Shown here: positions 1-11,657 of the stretch, one piece after another
How the letters are laid out: each line of letters starts with the position of its first letter
Position numbering within the stretch: position 1 is the first letter of the stretch
Assembly: GCA_022747635.1 (NCBI GenBank)
Contig: JAKTNV010000007.1
Location: 12,180,997-12,244,996, forward strand
Length of the DNA: 64,000 bases
Reading direction: 5' to 3'
Source: Hetaerina americana
Taxonomy: Eukaryota > Arthropoda > Insecta > Odonata > Calopterygidae
Program-made: the position numbers and the translations under genes
Notes under the pieces: generated by a model
The model's database searches: none
What the model was told of the DNA's origin: nothing
What the model saw: only the letters and a program-made list of their open reading frames with translations

Positions 1-1424
1 AGAGGAGGTGGCGTTGGTGTGGGGGGGATGCACAGGGAATAAAGGGGCACGGAGAAGACGGAAGGCCAAGCGGATGTGTGTATGAGTGCTGGATTATGTG
101 TGGCGGGGGGGGGGAGGCTAAAGTGGGATGTGGGGAGGGAGGGAGAGAGAGGGAGAGTCAGTCCGTTTCTACTGGGAAGGTCGAGAGGGACACCGAGAGT
201 ACGGACCTTACCGTGTGCGTGTGTGCGTTGCTATATGGCATGGAGGAGGATGCGGAGATGTGGGGGAAGGAGACCGGACCGTAGTTAATGGAGTGGGGAA
301 GAGACCTGGGAAGTGCGGATGTGCTCTAGGTCTGGCCTCGAAGCCAGCGGGGACATTGTTGAAATTGCGGTCTTATTCCCTCGTTCGCATCGCTCGTAGT
401 ATTTTGCGAGCGTCATTGTTTCGAGGGCTCTCGACCTGGATAAGGTACAGCCCCATGCATGGGTGGGACCTGTCGGACAAAAAAAAAGGTTTCAGGAAAG
501 AAGGCTGCGGTGTTTTGGCCTCGTGAAGCTTAAGGGTAGAGAATGAGATGCAAAGAAATTGACAGACAGGAAGTTGTAGGAAGGAGGGAAATAGAAATAT
601 CCATGCGAAGGTGGAATAGGATCTGAGGGAAAGGAGAGGCGTTTGAGCCCTAGATAGAGAAAACCGACTCCATAGACAAGAGATGAGGCTGAAATAAAGG
701 AGAAGAAAAAGGTCACCATATGTGCGAGTTTTTTTACTGTGTGATTTGGAGTGTTTAACACTAAAAAGGGCCTAAAAGACCAAGTAAAAAAGTTACTTCT
801 GATGCAATAAAATTATCCTCTTATTAAATTTGTTGACAGAGGGGGATAAAGGTGACGCCTTCACTGTGAACTGGGAGTCGTGACGTTTGCACATGAAGGT
901 CGAGAGCCGTCGTTCATTCACATAACTGAGAATCAGCTTCTTACGCATTTTGTACACGTCATTCTTTCATGAGCTGAATGTGATTTGGTGTTAACTCAAT
1001 GATCAGATGATTCTAGTGCCGTTCTGATCATAACGAACCGTTGAATTTTAAAATATTTGGAGGAAAGCAAGACTGATGAAAGAAACTTATTGGCTTGGGG
1101 GTATTGCTTACGAAAATGTTCCAATTAAATTTAAAGGGAGGAAGGATTCCAAGATATACTCACCAGAACTACCTCCCAATTCTTGAAGTTAAAATATTCG
1201 ACGATGAATGAATAACTTTCCCTTTGCGTTTCTTACTCGGATTTGGAAATTTTACATTGGCATATTAAAGATTTTTATTTTGCTACTCTGATTTTTCTCC
1301 TAACCATTCACGTGTCGTTAGACACCCTGCCCTTGCTCTCTGCAAATTACCATTGTGCATGTGGCAATAAAGTGTATACCATTTTTACTCATTAATTTAA
1401 TGCGGTATTTGTGGATTTTGATTC
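1..1424. other. No gene recognised; purine-rich start
   Basis: 1-330 is G-rich and purine-rich low-complexity DNA with several overlapping short ORFs lacking domains; 480-700 stays purine-rich; the remainder is ordinary AT-rich sequence. Confidence 0.6.
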
Positions 1425-1766
1425 ATATATATATATATATATGAATATTTTGATTCATATATATATATATATATATTTATATAACTTGGACAGCAACAAA
1501 CAATATAAGAACACAGAAAAAGATCACTCACACTTTATTTTTTGATAATTTCGACGGAATTCAGCTCCTTGCTTCATTGGGAGAAAGAGAAGTACTGATG
1601 TAGGCAGTAAGTACTGAAGTAAGCTCCGTCTTCCGATTAAGACAGAGCTAAATTCCGTCGAAATTATCAAGAAATAACGTGTGAGTGATCTTTTTATGTG
1701 TTCTTATATTGTTTGTTGCTGTCCAAGTTTTTCATTCAACACTTCCGTGTTACTTCGACAAAATCA

Positions 1767-1832
<66 letters not shown>
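1425..1832. repeat. Inverted-repeat element bounded by (TA)n, copy 1
   Basis: Arms 1484-1568 and 1645-1728 are inverted copies (left CTTGGACAGCAACAAAC, right GTTTGTTGCTGTCCAAG), with a central spacer of about 75 bp. Both sides end in AT dinucleotide runs (1425-1442, 1456-1476 and 1769-1832). Read outward, each arm has TGAAG, a small potential hairpin, then CGAAATTATCAA. The architecture is shared with 2731-3139. Confidence 0.85.
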
Positions 1833-1844
<12 letters not shown>

Positions 1845-2728
1845 CACACTCACACAAACACGTACGCACACCTTTTGAAGGTGCTTGACATGAAAGACTA
1901 CAAATGTATTTCCATTTCGGTCCGCCGGCAGGTACTACCCGTCGCCAGTTTCCCTCGACTGTCTGCGACAGCCGAAACCGTTCGTTTCTATGAATAAGGA
2001 TTACGGAAAACGACGCCACGGCTTCATTCTTCGTTTGTCTCCTGGATGGACGCACGCTTGAAGGCAGTGCTCCTAGCGGTTCCGTTGCCGTATTCTGGCA
2101 TTTCCCGTAGAATAATTAGCATTTACATATACCTGAATGGAAATCTAAGAGGTTATATCGACGTGAGAGCTCCAGGAAGGGATGCGAATTGTTTCACACA
2201 AAACAATTCGCGAAAAGATAGACAGTTTCAGTGACATTCCGTGTGTCCTCACTTTTCGTGATCCCCGGAGACAAACGGATCTATTGAGAACCAACCGATG
2301 ATGCCGTGCGAATTGTGATGCCCAGCGAATACTCAAAATGATAAAATTTTCCGATGGAAAAATTAAAAAATTTTCATGCCTACAACCATTATTTTTTTTG
2401 TGTATCTGCCAAGAGGTTCAAGTTTAGCATTAATTTTTTCATGTTGCTAATGATAATGTTTACTGCATGTGCTCTTCAATCTGCTCTTGCAGTTCCAGCC
2501 CGTACATAAATACCAGAGTCTGGAATTGTTGAGGTTTTTAAAGAGACGTATGTAGAAAATATCAATGCCTGTAGCTATAATAAATAATTTGATTGGCAAT
2601 GTAAAAAGTTCACCAGTGATAAGTTGTCGAATCAAAGGCCTTTCGATTTTGAATGAGGTTTGTATATTTGTTAATGAAAGAACGAATCACCAACCGAATC
2701 TGCTCCCTCGTCACTTATTTACGAAGTT

Positions 2729-3154
<426 letters not shown>

Positions 3155-3198
3155 GTGTGTGTGTATCTACATGTGTATACATACATAGTATGTATAAA

Positions 3199-3241
<43 letters not shown>

Positions 3242-3244
3242 ATA

Positions 3245-3520
3245 TAATAGGCAGGAAAAGTGGACGAAGGGGGTATTTACCGGCAGTGGGATGTGGAAGA
3301 CTGTGATTGAGGGGAGAATGTTGGGCAAAAGAGGAAAGGGAAGGAACAGGATAGGGATGTTGAACGGGATGAAGGGAGGAAGAAAGTACTCAGAGATGAA
3401 GAGGGACGTGATATAGAGTAGGATGATGGTTTTTGTGTTTTGTTAGGGTTAATAAAATGTTTGTTTGGTAGTTGGGTCCATCCAAAAACCTACCTTAACC
3501 GGTAGATTACCTTTAAAAAA
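3245..3520 (+). pseudogene. RTE-like LINE 3' end relic
   Basis: After the AT run ending at 3238, the DNA reads RQEKWTKG, then [34 protein letters not shown] with a stop near 3413, followed by a short 3'UTR and an A-rich end at about 3514. This is the extreme C-terminus of an RTE-type ORF2. A (TA)n array sits exactly at its 5' truncation point. Confidence 0.65.
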
Positions 3521-3523
3521 AAA

Positions 3524-3567
<44 letters not shown>

Positions 3568-3778
3568 TAATATGTTTATACATACATAATATTATACATA
3601 AATATATATGTTTATACATTATATATATGTGCAGAAAACACACGATGGTGACAACTACCTTGTGGCCACGAAAATATAGACAGTAGCCAGGGTCCATAAC
3701 ACCTTCACGACTGCGTGTATATCACAGGTAAGGCTTTGACTTGGTGCGCATAGCAAATAACTCTACTAAAATCATTTC

Positions 3779-3848
3779 TTATGCGGGTCAAGGAAGTTTC
3801 GAACCAACGTCATAAAGGAATACCGACTCCACGAGCCAAATCGCATAA
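3779..3848 (-). repeat. tRNA-like sequence, degenerate
   Basis: The minus strand has a 7-bp closing stem (TTATGCG/CGCATAA), an A-box-like TGGCTCGTGGAGTCGG and a B-box-like GGTTCGAAACT at tRNA spacing (70 nt). The anticodon arm does not fold well, so this is more likely a SINE head or tRNA pseudogene than a working tRNA. Confidence 0.35.
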
Positions 3849-3959
3849 TATGGCCTAAATTTTATCCATTGAATAAAATGATTCAACTGAACCATATGTA
3901 ATTCGCCGAGAGAACATTGGCAAAAGATCTCATCGTGATGATCGGTGACTGACGCTCAT

Positions 3960-4345
3960 CCACGGGGGCGCCGACGAGGGTTGGATCCGCACGGTCGGTG
4001 CACTGCCTCGTGATCGAAGGCGGGCAATGCACGCTGGGGTGCCGGGGAAGGGGAGCGGTGCGGAGATGGGGTCCATTTTTGGCCGAGGTCATGGTCGTTT
4101 GTCGGTCGAGGGGAAGAGTTTTCCGGAGGGCCGCTCGTGACCGCGCTTTGATCATCATTGGAGAGGACTCGAGGGCGTCCCGGGTTGATAGGTTAACCCT
4201 TCCGCTCGCCACTCGCCAGTGGACTTGGCCGCGGGATAGAAGCCCGTGTTACGATTAATTTCACGTCGGCATTCCGAGAGGACGGGGGCGTGGAGAGAGG
4301 TGCGAGATTCGAGGGGTGGGAGCGTGCAGGAGGGCGGACTATGAA
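3960..4345. other. GC-rich island
   Basis: A CpG-dense patch in AT-rich surroundings, with an 86-codon + ORF and a 109-codon - ORF overlapping each other. Neither resembles a known family. It could be a promoter region or unrecognised exon; 7.2 kb upstream of ZP gene 1's first coding exon. Confidence 0.35.
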
Positions 4346-7300
4346 GCCGCGCTTCGTGATGTCAAATATTTTTTATCCCTCAATTTTTTCCAGTTTACCT
4401 ATCATACGTCTTTACGGTATTCCACGCTCTGACCAAGCTCGGGGATTCGTCCAGTGAGATTGGTGTTGAACTGGAGCGCTGAGTAGAGACCTCGGGTTCG
4501 ATCACAAGGAGTTGCCCGTATTTCTCAATCTGGTTCCTAATTATATTGTGTAAAGAACGCTTGAAAGCTTAGCAGTATACCATTAGGCCAATACGTTAGA
4601 TACTGGGCCTCTGTTCGCTATTAAATATTGATGTGAATTAACTTTCCTCCAACGCCAGATTTTTCTTCTTCATCTCTTAACTATAGTACTCAAATTGATC
4701 CCTCTAATCATCTTATTCTTAATAGCGTTTGAAGTTGCCTCTACAGAATTTACTACCGGAGTTGATGAAGTGCAGGGCTAGTAAGCATTTTCCACTACTA
4801 ACGTCAAGCAAAAGTAAAAATTAACTGTGCTGATTGATTGCCACTGAACGTCTTTAAGGTTCATAAATTTTTGTTTCAAGTTCATTTTCATTAACGAGCA
4901 ATGCTGCACTTGAATACTACAGAAAATGATCGGAAACAAGTTAGATATCTTCTGTATTTCACTTTTTGTGTGGGACTTTTAACGCACAATGTACGGTGTA
5001 AAACCCTAAGTTGTCCCTTTGCGGTTTTTCATGAACTTGATGCCTCAATAAATATAGTAGTTGACTGCGGATGGAAACTGCTTGAAGAATGGTCTAAATG
5101 ACCGTTGTAGTCGCAAATTAAATATATAATGGTCTAGACAGGGATGGCAATGAGTTTAGAGCACTTTACTACTGGTTGAAAGGGTCAGTGTTCAATTGGG
5201 TGCGGCCTTCTGGTACTATTGTTTCCGAGTTACGGTTTTATGGTTTCTGAAGATATTTGTGAAACGGCAAGCGGCACAGAGAAAGGAACTGGTCCTCCTA
5301 ACCCGAAAATATGAACGTCATGCGCCTTAAGGCTTTGTACAAGATGAGCCCCACCATCACCTACCAAACCAACGTTCGTGTTGAATACTGTTAGAGCAGT
5401 AATAATGTGGGTTGAAATCTAAAACGTTGGTATATAGTACTTTATTACGACTTCCTGCCAAAACGGAAAAATCCTCCCGTTCTCTCCCCGTTGGGTACTT
5501 CATACTGAATTGCGCGAATCGTCTGTATGATGATTTTCATTTTTCCTTGCAAGAAGTATGTAAAGATTCTCATTTGGTACAGCATTGTATATATTTTTAT
5601 CAATTTTGATTAAATTTAAAGGATGAATAAAATATGAAAAAAAGTTAAAGGATAATGATGAAGATGTGAGCAAAACAGATAAACTAATTTGGTACCTAAC
5701 CTACTTAATTTGTGCTTCTACAATGCGATTAAAATAATGAGAACTCTATGTTTACGGTATTAAATGCGAATTCCAAAATATGCAATGATTAATTGAATAC
5801 ATTTCGTACCATGTTCCCAAAACTTTCAGCACTATAGTGACCAATACGACGATGCGTAATGTTGTCTTGTGAACAAACGATGATAAAAGTTCATAATTAA
5901 TTTTCTCGACATTTAAATAAATTTAATGATATTACTGAGTGAGCATTATATTCAGCTACAAAGGTAAATTAGAGTTAGCGTTATTACCGTTTGTTCTAAA
6001 ATTACTCACGCCTCATTACTTCCCGAGGTATAATTCAAGGCCTCTGCCATTAGATTTGAAACCGATGAGTTTTCCGAGTGCGTTCACCTCCCTCTTTCCG
6101 GTCCCTGGGAAAGAGACCGGAACTATATCGAAATCTTTTTGATCCTTTCTCTCCCTTTACTGTGCGATATTCGGGTAATTAGGGGACATCATTTCTCGAA
6201 CTGTGAACTTTTAAGTGCACTATGTTGCCGTGATCTACTTAGTCTCTGCCGTGAAAGATGAGCGGTCTTTTCTTCGATGAACATCAGATTCATCGGCCCA
6301 ACCATATGGCCATGTTATGGAGATATCTCTCCCTCTCTGTCTTTCTCACTCATATACGTGTCGAACGTGCACTTCGATGCCCCATTTACCGAAGTGTGAG
6401 CTGGTTGAACGAAACTTGCCGAACGGCCCCCGCGGCCGTATTTGCTGTACCAAATGCCATGAAATTTATTAGCCCGGGTATCTTTACAATGGGTTGCCCA
6501 TCATTTGTTACTTGCTCAAGAAGGGTGAACCTCATGTGGAGAATCGCTCTGCCCTTACTGTTCGGGTTTCAGGCGGTGACTGAGCAATGCTGAAATATAT
6601 ATCATATATATTCCCGTTCTCATCTACATATATTCAGGCAAGTTTTTCGTATTAGAGGCTTGTCAACCGTGACCTAAATTGTTAGTTGGTTTCTATTAGG
6701 ATGGGTTTTTATTTCCAGCACTGATTCGCGAGGTAGGATAAGGAAAACCCGATAACAATACCGACGACTTTAGGAACTGAATCAATGGAATTCAATGCGG
6801 ACATTCCTCCACAAAGGTCGCGGTGGGAATGTTTTAGAGTCAAGAATGGAACGTGAATAACAGGTAATTCCATTAAAATATCACTCCCTGTGAAGAAGGC
6901 TACTAGGGAAGGATTTCAAAGAAATGGATATTTATCTCTCGTCTGGAATGGCTAAGACTGCAAATCAGAATCATACTGTTATCCCCAAACGGGATGTAGT
7001 CGATGGGAAATCGTAGGCTTTGACTGTTATCAGTTTTACAGACCGAACAATATAAATTATAATGCTAAGTAATAGAAATAAGGATGTGAAAAACATTATC
7101 CCTATTTCAAAGATTGCATCGAACCTATATGTGATGAGAAGGATTGTTTGAACGTCTTGAAGTAGGAAGCATTGGACAGCATTACTGAAAAAAATTATTT
7201 CAGTTGCTAAAGAAAAATTGGTCTTGAGAAAGCATTTGGAAGATATTTATGAATTTTATTCTCATTCCTACTCTAAAAATTAATCCAAAATTTTACTCTT

Positions 7301-8940
7301 TATGAGTCCCACAGCTGATATTAATTTAACTTATCCATACGTAGTCGCTGTGCAAATATTCATGGCAAAAACCATGTCTTTGCAGCCGTATGCATCTCAG
7401 CTGTTCTTCAACCTCTGACCGTTGGATGCCGTTAGCAGGATATTGCGAAGATTTCACCAGTGTCGTTTGAACAGCGCAAATAAATTGCAATAAAATATTG
7501 AAATGACAAAACACTCTCAACACTATCAAATAAGTAATATAAACTCTTTCCGTGGTTATAGTGGTAATTTTAACATTTCAAGCTACGCAAGTTTTCTCAA
7601 AATAAATGTGACCACAGCCAGAAGTTAGAGGCTGCTTTGGCAAGATCTTTTTTTTCTATGTTTCTCTTACCGTTTGATAATTTTGAATTTCGTGAGTGGC
7701 GCTTACTTGCATATACTAAACTACGAACCTCAAAAGCAATTTCGTCAATTAAAAATTTTATGAAAATAAATTAAGGGGCTCAGTTAGAAAACTTTTATAA
7801 ATGCTTCAGCAATTAAACTTTTCTCAGAAACATTTTCATTTCCCCCGTTGCTTCCTTCCGTTATTCTAACAAATACAGTTAGAAGACAAGTTGCATCTTG
7901 TATCATTTTATGAGGTAGTCTTACCTGTTTCTCTCCGGTTTGGCGCCGAGTACTAGGTACTTAAGACAACCTTAACATCTTCTCAGTACTTTTCGTGGTG
8001 GGTCTTCCTAATACTTGAAGTGCTTGTACTGATTGGATTCACCATTGAAACTGTACCCACAACAATGCACCAATTTTTTTAATAACATTATTTTATGTAT
8101 CTTAATTTCGTGGATTGTAAGCGTTCGCGTTTCGTGTAATATATGAAACATGTAAAAGCCACTTCAAAAATGTTGAAAATATTTAGGATAAATGTAATAT
8201 TTTGTCGCCGGGCAAAGAGAAGAATCTGATCGCTTGAGCGATGCTCCCTGTGACCCTCTGCTGTTGATGAATCAGTCTGTGAGCGTGATTGCAACCGACA
8301 AGCATATCTGGTGGCTATCCAAGGGCAGTAATCTAATGTCCCGGAAAAATGAACAGTCGCGAACCGAATGGTTCAGAGAAACATTTTTCCCTGTAACATC
8401 AATAACGGGTCCTTGAAAGATCAGTGGGGCGCACATTTAACATCCTAATACATCATAGTACGTACATGCCTAGTGTGCTGGTATCATGCGGGCACAATAA
8501 TTTAAACAACCATAACTATTTCAGTGCTTCCATTTTAAAGAATCGATGATTAGTATTCCAGGAACACTCTCTTGATAAGGACGAGACGATCAAGAAGCAA
8601 ATATCAAGTATCCATTTTATTTCTTGTTAAAAAATATATACTATACCATAAGCTTCATTCCCTTGCCGTAGATGTAAGATTTGGGCCGAGTTAATCCTAG
8701 AAATCGTGTCAAATCATTCGCACACCCGTAGAAGTCCCCCAATAAACAAACAAATTAACTAAAACAGATTAGGAAACTTCTATAAAAAGCTCATATCCTT
8801 TTCTTTTTCTAAAGTGTGCGTTTCGCTTTTCAGTCGTGTCCGGGGAAAGTAGATTCTAGCAACTCTTACTGACGATAAAAATACGCTCGGATAGGTAAAC
8901 TGAACTCTTTGAGGATAGCGCAATTAAAATCGCGAGACTA
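4346..8940. other. No gene recognised
   Basis: AT-rich sequence. Short frames such as 6258-6593 show no domain or splice context. A weak B-box-like GGGTTCGATCAC near 4494 may mark an old SINE. Confidence 0.6.
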
Positions 8941-8962
8941 AGTGGAAGGCGGGTGAGCGCCG

Positions 8963-8970
8963 TATAAAAA
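8963..8970 (+). promoter_or_regulatory. Candidate TATA box upstream of ZP gene 1
   Basis: TATAAAAA lies in a locally GC-richer stretch. A start near 8994 would be about 31 bp downstream, and a strong splice donor follows at 9132. No convincing initiator motif is seen. It is 2.6 kb upstream of coding exon 1, and its link to the gene is inferred. Confidence 0.3.
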
Positions 8971-8993
8971 TGGTCGCAAAACTTAAAAGAGCC

Positions 8994-9131
8994 ACGCTTA
9001 TGCCGTTGCTGTTGTCCGGATGTTCTCTCCATTTTCGCGAGGGAAACGTATAACGGTCTGATCGTACATTCTCAGGGAATGGCATTATTGGAGAGGGGAC
9101 TGTATTTTTTCCGAAACAGCCGTCGTTTGAG
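8994..9131 (+). other. Hypothetical non-coding first exon of ZP gene 1
   Basis: From the estimated start below the TATA box to GAG|GTAAGA at 9131/9132, a near-consensus donor. Coding exon 1 has its own acceptor at 11525, so an upstream exon is required and this is the best local candidate. It contains a short upstream ORF (ATG at 9000, about 17 codons). Spliced to 11526 it does not extend the ZP frame, so it would be 5'UTR. Confidence 0.3.
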
Positions 9132-9532
9132 GTAAGAAATGCTCTCCATGTCCGTCCACACCGTTAACAGGGGAAAGAGCGGAGGACGACAGTGCAGTGA
9201 CGCCGCCTTAAGCCCTTGTCATTCCAGGAAATCCTCATTCTGGGAATGCGTGCGTGCTCGGTCTCGAGTTGGTGTGTGTATGTGTGTGTACGCGCCAGCA
9301 GCGACGCACACCTATGTTTCCTTTCGTAAGTGATTAACAGCTGAAACAGCCATAACAATAAGGAGAATTTTTCAATATTTATTTTTGATTGTTTTCTTTG
9401 GAATCATCAGTAATTTGGTTCACGACAGCATCCGCAAAAATTGGTTTTCCGTCGCAACGCAACACGTATATTACAGTGAAAACGACTGATTTCATTATCT
9501 CAAGTTAATCACTTTCTATATATTCTTCTATT

Positions 9533-9660
9533 TCAGGCTTCACTTCGTGGAAGCATTTATTATCCATAATAAAAAGACTTGGTACTTTTCGACAGATTTT
9601 TATATTACGGTACCTTATAATAAAAATATGTGGAAGAGTACAAAGTCCTTGTAGCTTGTT
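9533..9660. repeat. Diverged copy of the fold-back repeat
   Basis: TTTCAGGCTTCACTTCGTGGAAGC at the left end matches 51679-51702 with two changes. ACTTGGTACTTTT (9579) and AGAGTACAAAGT (9632) form a degraded inverted pair like that around the 51.7-kb palindrome. There is no mariner inside. Confidence 0.5.
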
Positions 9661-11525
9661 TAGTCACTTTATATTCGTTTCTTAACTTGTATTTTTTATA
9701 TTTTACGGCGAGAACATAAGGTGCATAGCTGAAGGAACTAGATCATGTCCAGAAACGTTAAACTTTGCCGCGATAAGTTGGCGAGTAAATATTGAGAAAA
9801 AATGTTGCCAGTGTCGCGAAAAAATTTTGGCAAATAATTCCATGCCAAAATTACAGAAAATACACCATTCTTGTGAATGAGTACGAAGCAATGAACGCTC
9901 GAATGAAGAATGAATGACGTATTTTTGTTACCATTCTACATTCACATAACTCGTTAAAGATATTAATTGCCTTCATGAATACCTCATGATGTTACTGATT
10001 TCACCATATTTGCAAGTAAATTTTAGTCGTGCGTACTAAATCGAGATCATGAAACTCTAGCACTCTAACTTTTTTTTTAAAGCATCCTTTCTTGGTCATT
10101 ACTAAATGCTCGGTACATCACTTGGCATATATTTATTACGAACAATATCACAAGAAGTTTGAATGGCTGTAGAAAGAACAAATAATATTAAGATTCTACG
10201 CATATTTTGCATGCTATTTTGAATTTTCGGGTCAAAGACCAGCTCTTTTAAATTTCAATAATATTGGTTGCAGACTCGTCCAAATGCCTTATTTATGAGA
10301 CCTAGCAATTATTCTGTGGAATCGGACTCCACATTCGTGGACAGCAGAGTTTAGCAGTACTATATATAATATCAGACCAAAGCTGCCAAAATCTGAGGCG
10401 GCCACCTTCATTTGTTAGTGGCTTATGGTTGCCATGGACAGACAGCCTCTTGTACTCTCATGACTTCATTCCCCCCCTCGCCTCCGGATAATTGAATGGA
10501 AAGAAAACACCCCCTTTGTCGTTTTCCCTCTTCGATCTCGTAAAAAATGTTCGCGTGATGTTTTGCATGCGTTCGATTCGACCTTTAGTTTCCCTCCTGA
10601 CTAGTTCATTTCATAAATTCTTCAGGCATCACTTCCCTGATAACATGGGCGCTCCGAGTCCGTAGCTTCAGGGGTATTCTTAAAGGTCCATCGCGTGTAC
10701 GGTGAACCTGGAATCTTTTTATAAATATATTTCTTTCGTTTCTTCCTCGTCTTTTCTTTATGTATGCATGTTTTTTTTAAAGAACACATTAGACTCGCCA
10801 TCGTATCTCTTAAGTTTTATTCCATTTTTGCATTTTTTCAAAGGCAAGCGCCGTCCCTGCGTAACGGAGGGCTTGAATGCTTCCTAGAAGGACGAAATTG
10901 GCTTGCTCAAATTTCTCTTCTTAATCGGCCCCTCTTTATTACTGACCGCCTCTATTTCAGGAATTTGTCTGACTTCCGTCTGTGCTTAAACATAAGCATA
11001 CACTCCGCTGTGATTTTTAATATGGACTGGGCGAATTAATTTGTCCAAATTCTCTCACAAATGACGTTCTCAAGGCATAAACCTTATTGATTGCGCCTTT
11101 GTGCTCTGTAAATCAAAATCTCACCTCTTCACCTTTGATACGTGCTCAGCAATTATCAAGAAACAGGAATGAAATAATATGCTTAACTCCCTATTTAAAG
11201 TAAATGGGGAGGTAATGTTTAGTACCCAATTCTATCATTTGACGTGCGCAAGTTTCACAAAAAAATTTATTTGTAATATTCAGTAAACATTGTATAAACT
11301 TTTAAGTCACTCACAAGCCTTATCCTTTTATTTAGCGAAAGAGATTGATTATATATTCTAATTTTTTCAAATATCCTGTTTTATGCTAAGAAATATTTTA
11401 TTTTATTGCAGGACGCTCTACAAAGTAGTTGATAAAGTGAACAAAGCCTTCATTAAAACGTTGTTTCTTGTTCGTTGAGGTATCCTGTGAGTGATTAGTA
11501 TTAATTATACTTTTCCATCGTTACA
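9661..11525. other. Upstream or first-intron sequence of ZP gene 1
   Basis: AT-rich, no coding signal. If the 9132 donor is real, this is the inside of the 5'UTR intron, ending at the acceptor AG of 11524-11525. Confidence 0.4.
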
Positions 11526-11546
11526 GCAAGGAACGAAACGGAGGAC

Positions 11547-11657
11547 ATGACGTCACATGACACACAACGGGGCAGGATGAGGCGGAACCGCGGCGTTCTC
11601 TCAGGCTCCATGGCGGACGCTGCGTTCGCAGTTACATTATTCTCCTGGACGCTGGCG
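11547..11657 (+). CDS. ZP gene 1, coding exon 1 (signal peptide start)
   Basis: Thirty-seven codons ending in the hydrophobic stretch AAFAVTLFSWTLA, directly followed by a donor GTGAGA at 11658. Joined in phase 0 to exon 2 (VVLGTVGAAG), it makes one continuous signal-peptide core, which is the main reason for accepting it. Three in-frame Met codons are possible starts (11547, 11577, 11610); the third gives the most usual signal-peptide length. A pyrimidine tract and AG at 11524-11525 suggest the exon begins at 11526 with a short 5'UTR, so a non-coding exon should lie upstream. No transcript data; the exon is inferred from phase and hydrophobicity. Confidence 0.72.

Noticed and set aside
1681..2055. 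Open frames with long Ile-Tyr alternation
   Set aside because: They are translations of the (TA)n array; the same occurs at 2565-2798, 2967-3306 and 3449-3697.
6258..6593. 111-codon + ORF
   Set aside because: No domain, no splice context, AT-rich neighbourhood; expected by chance in 64 kb.
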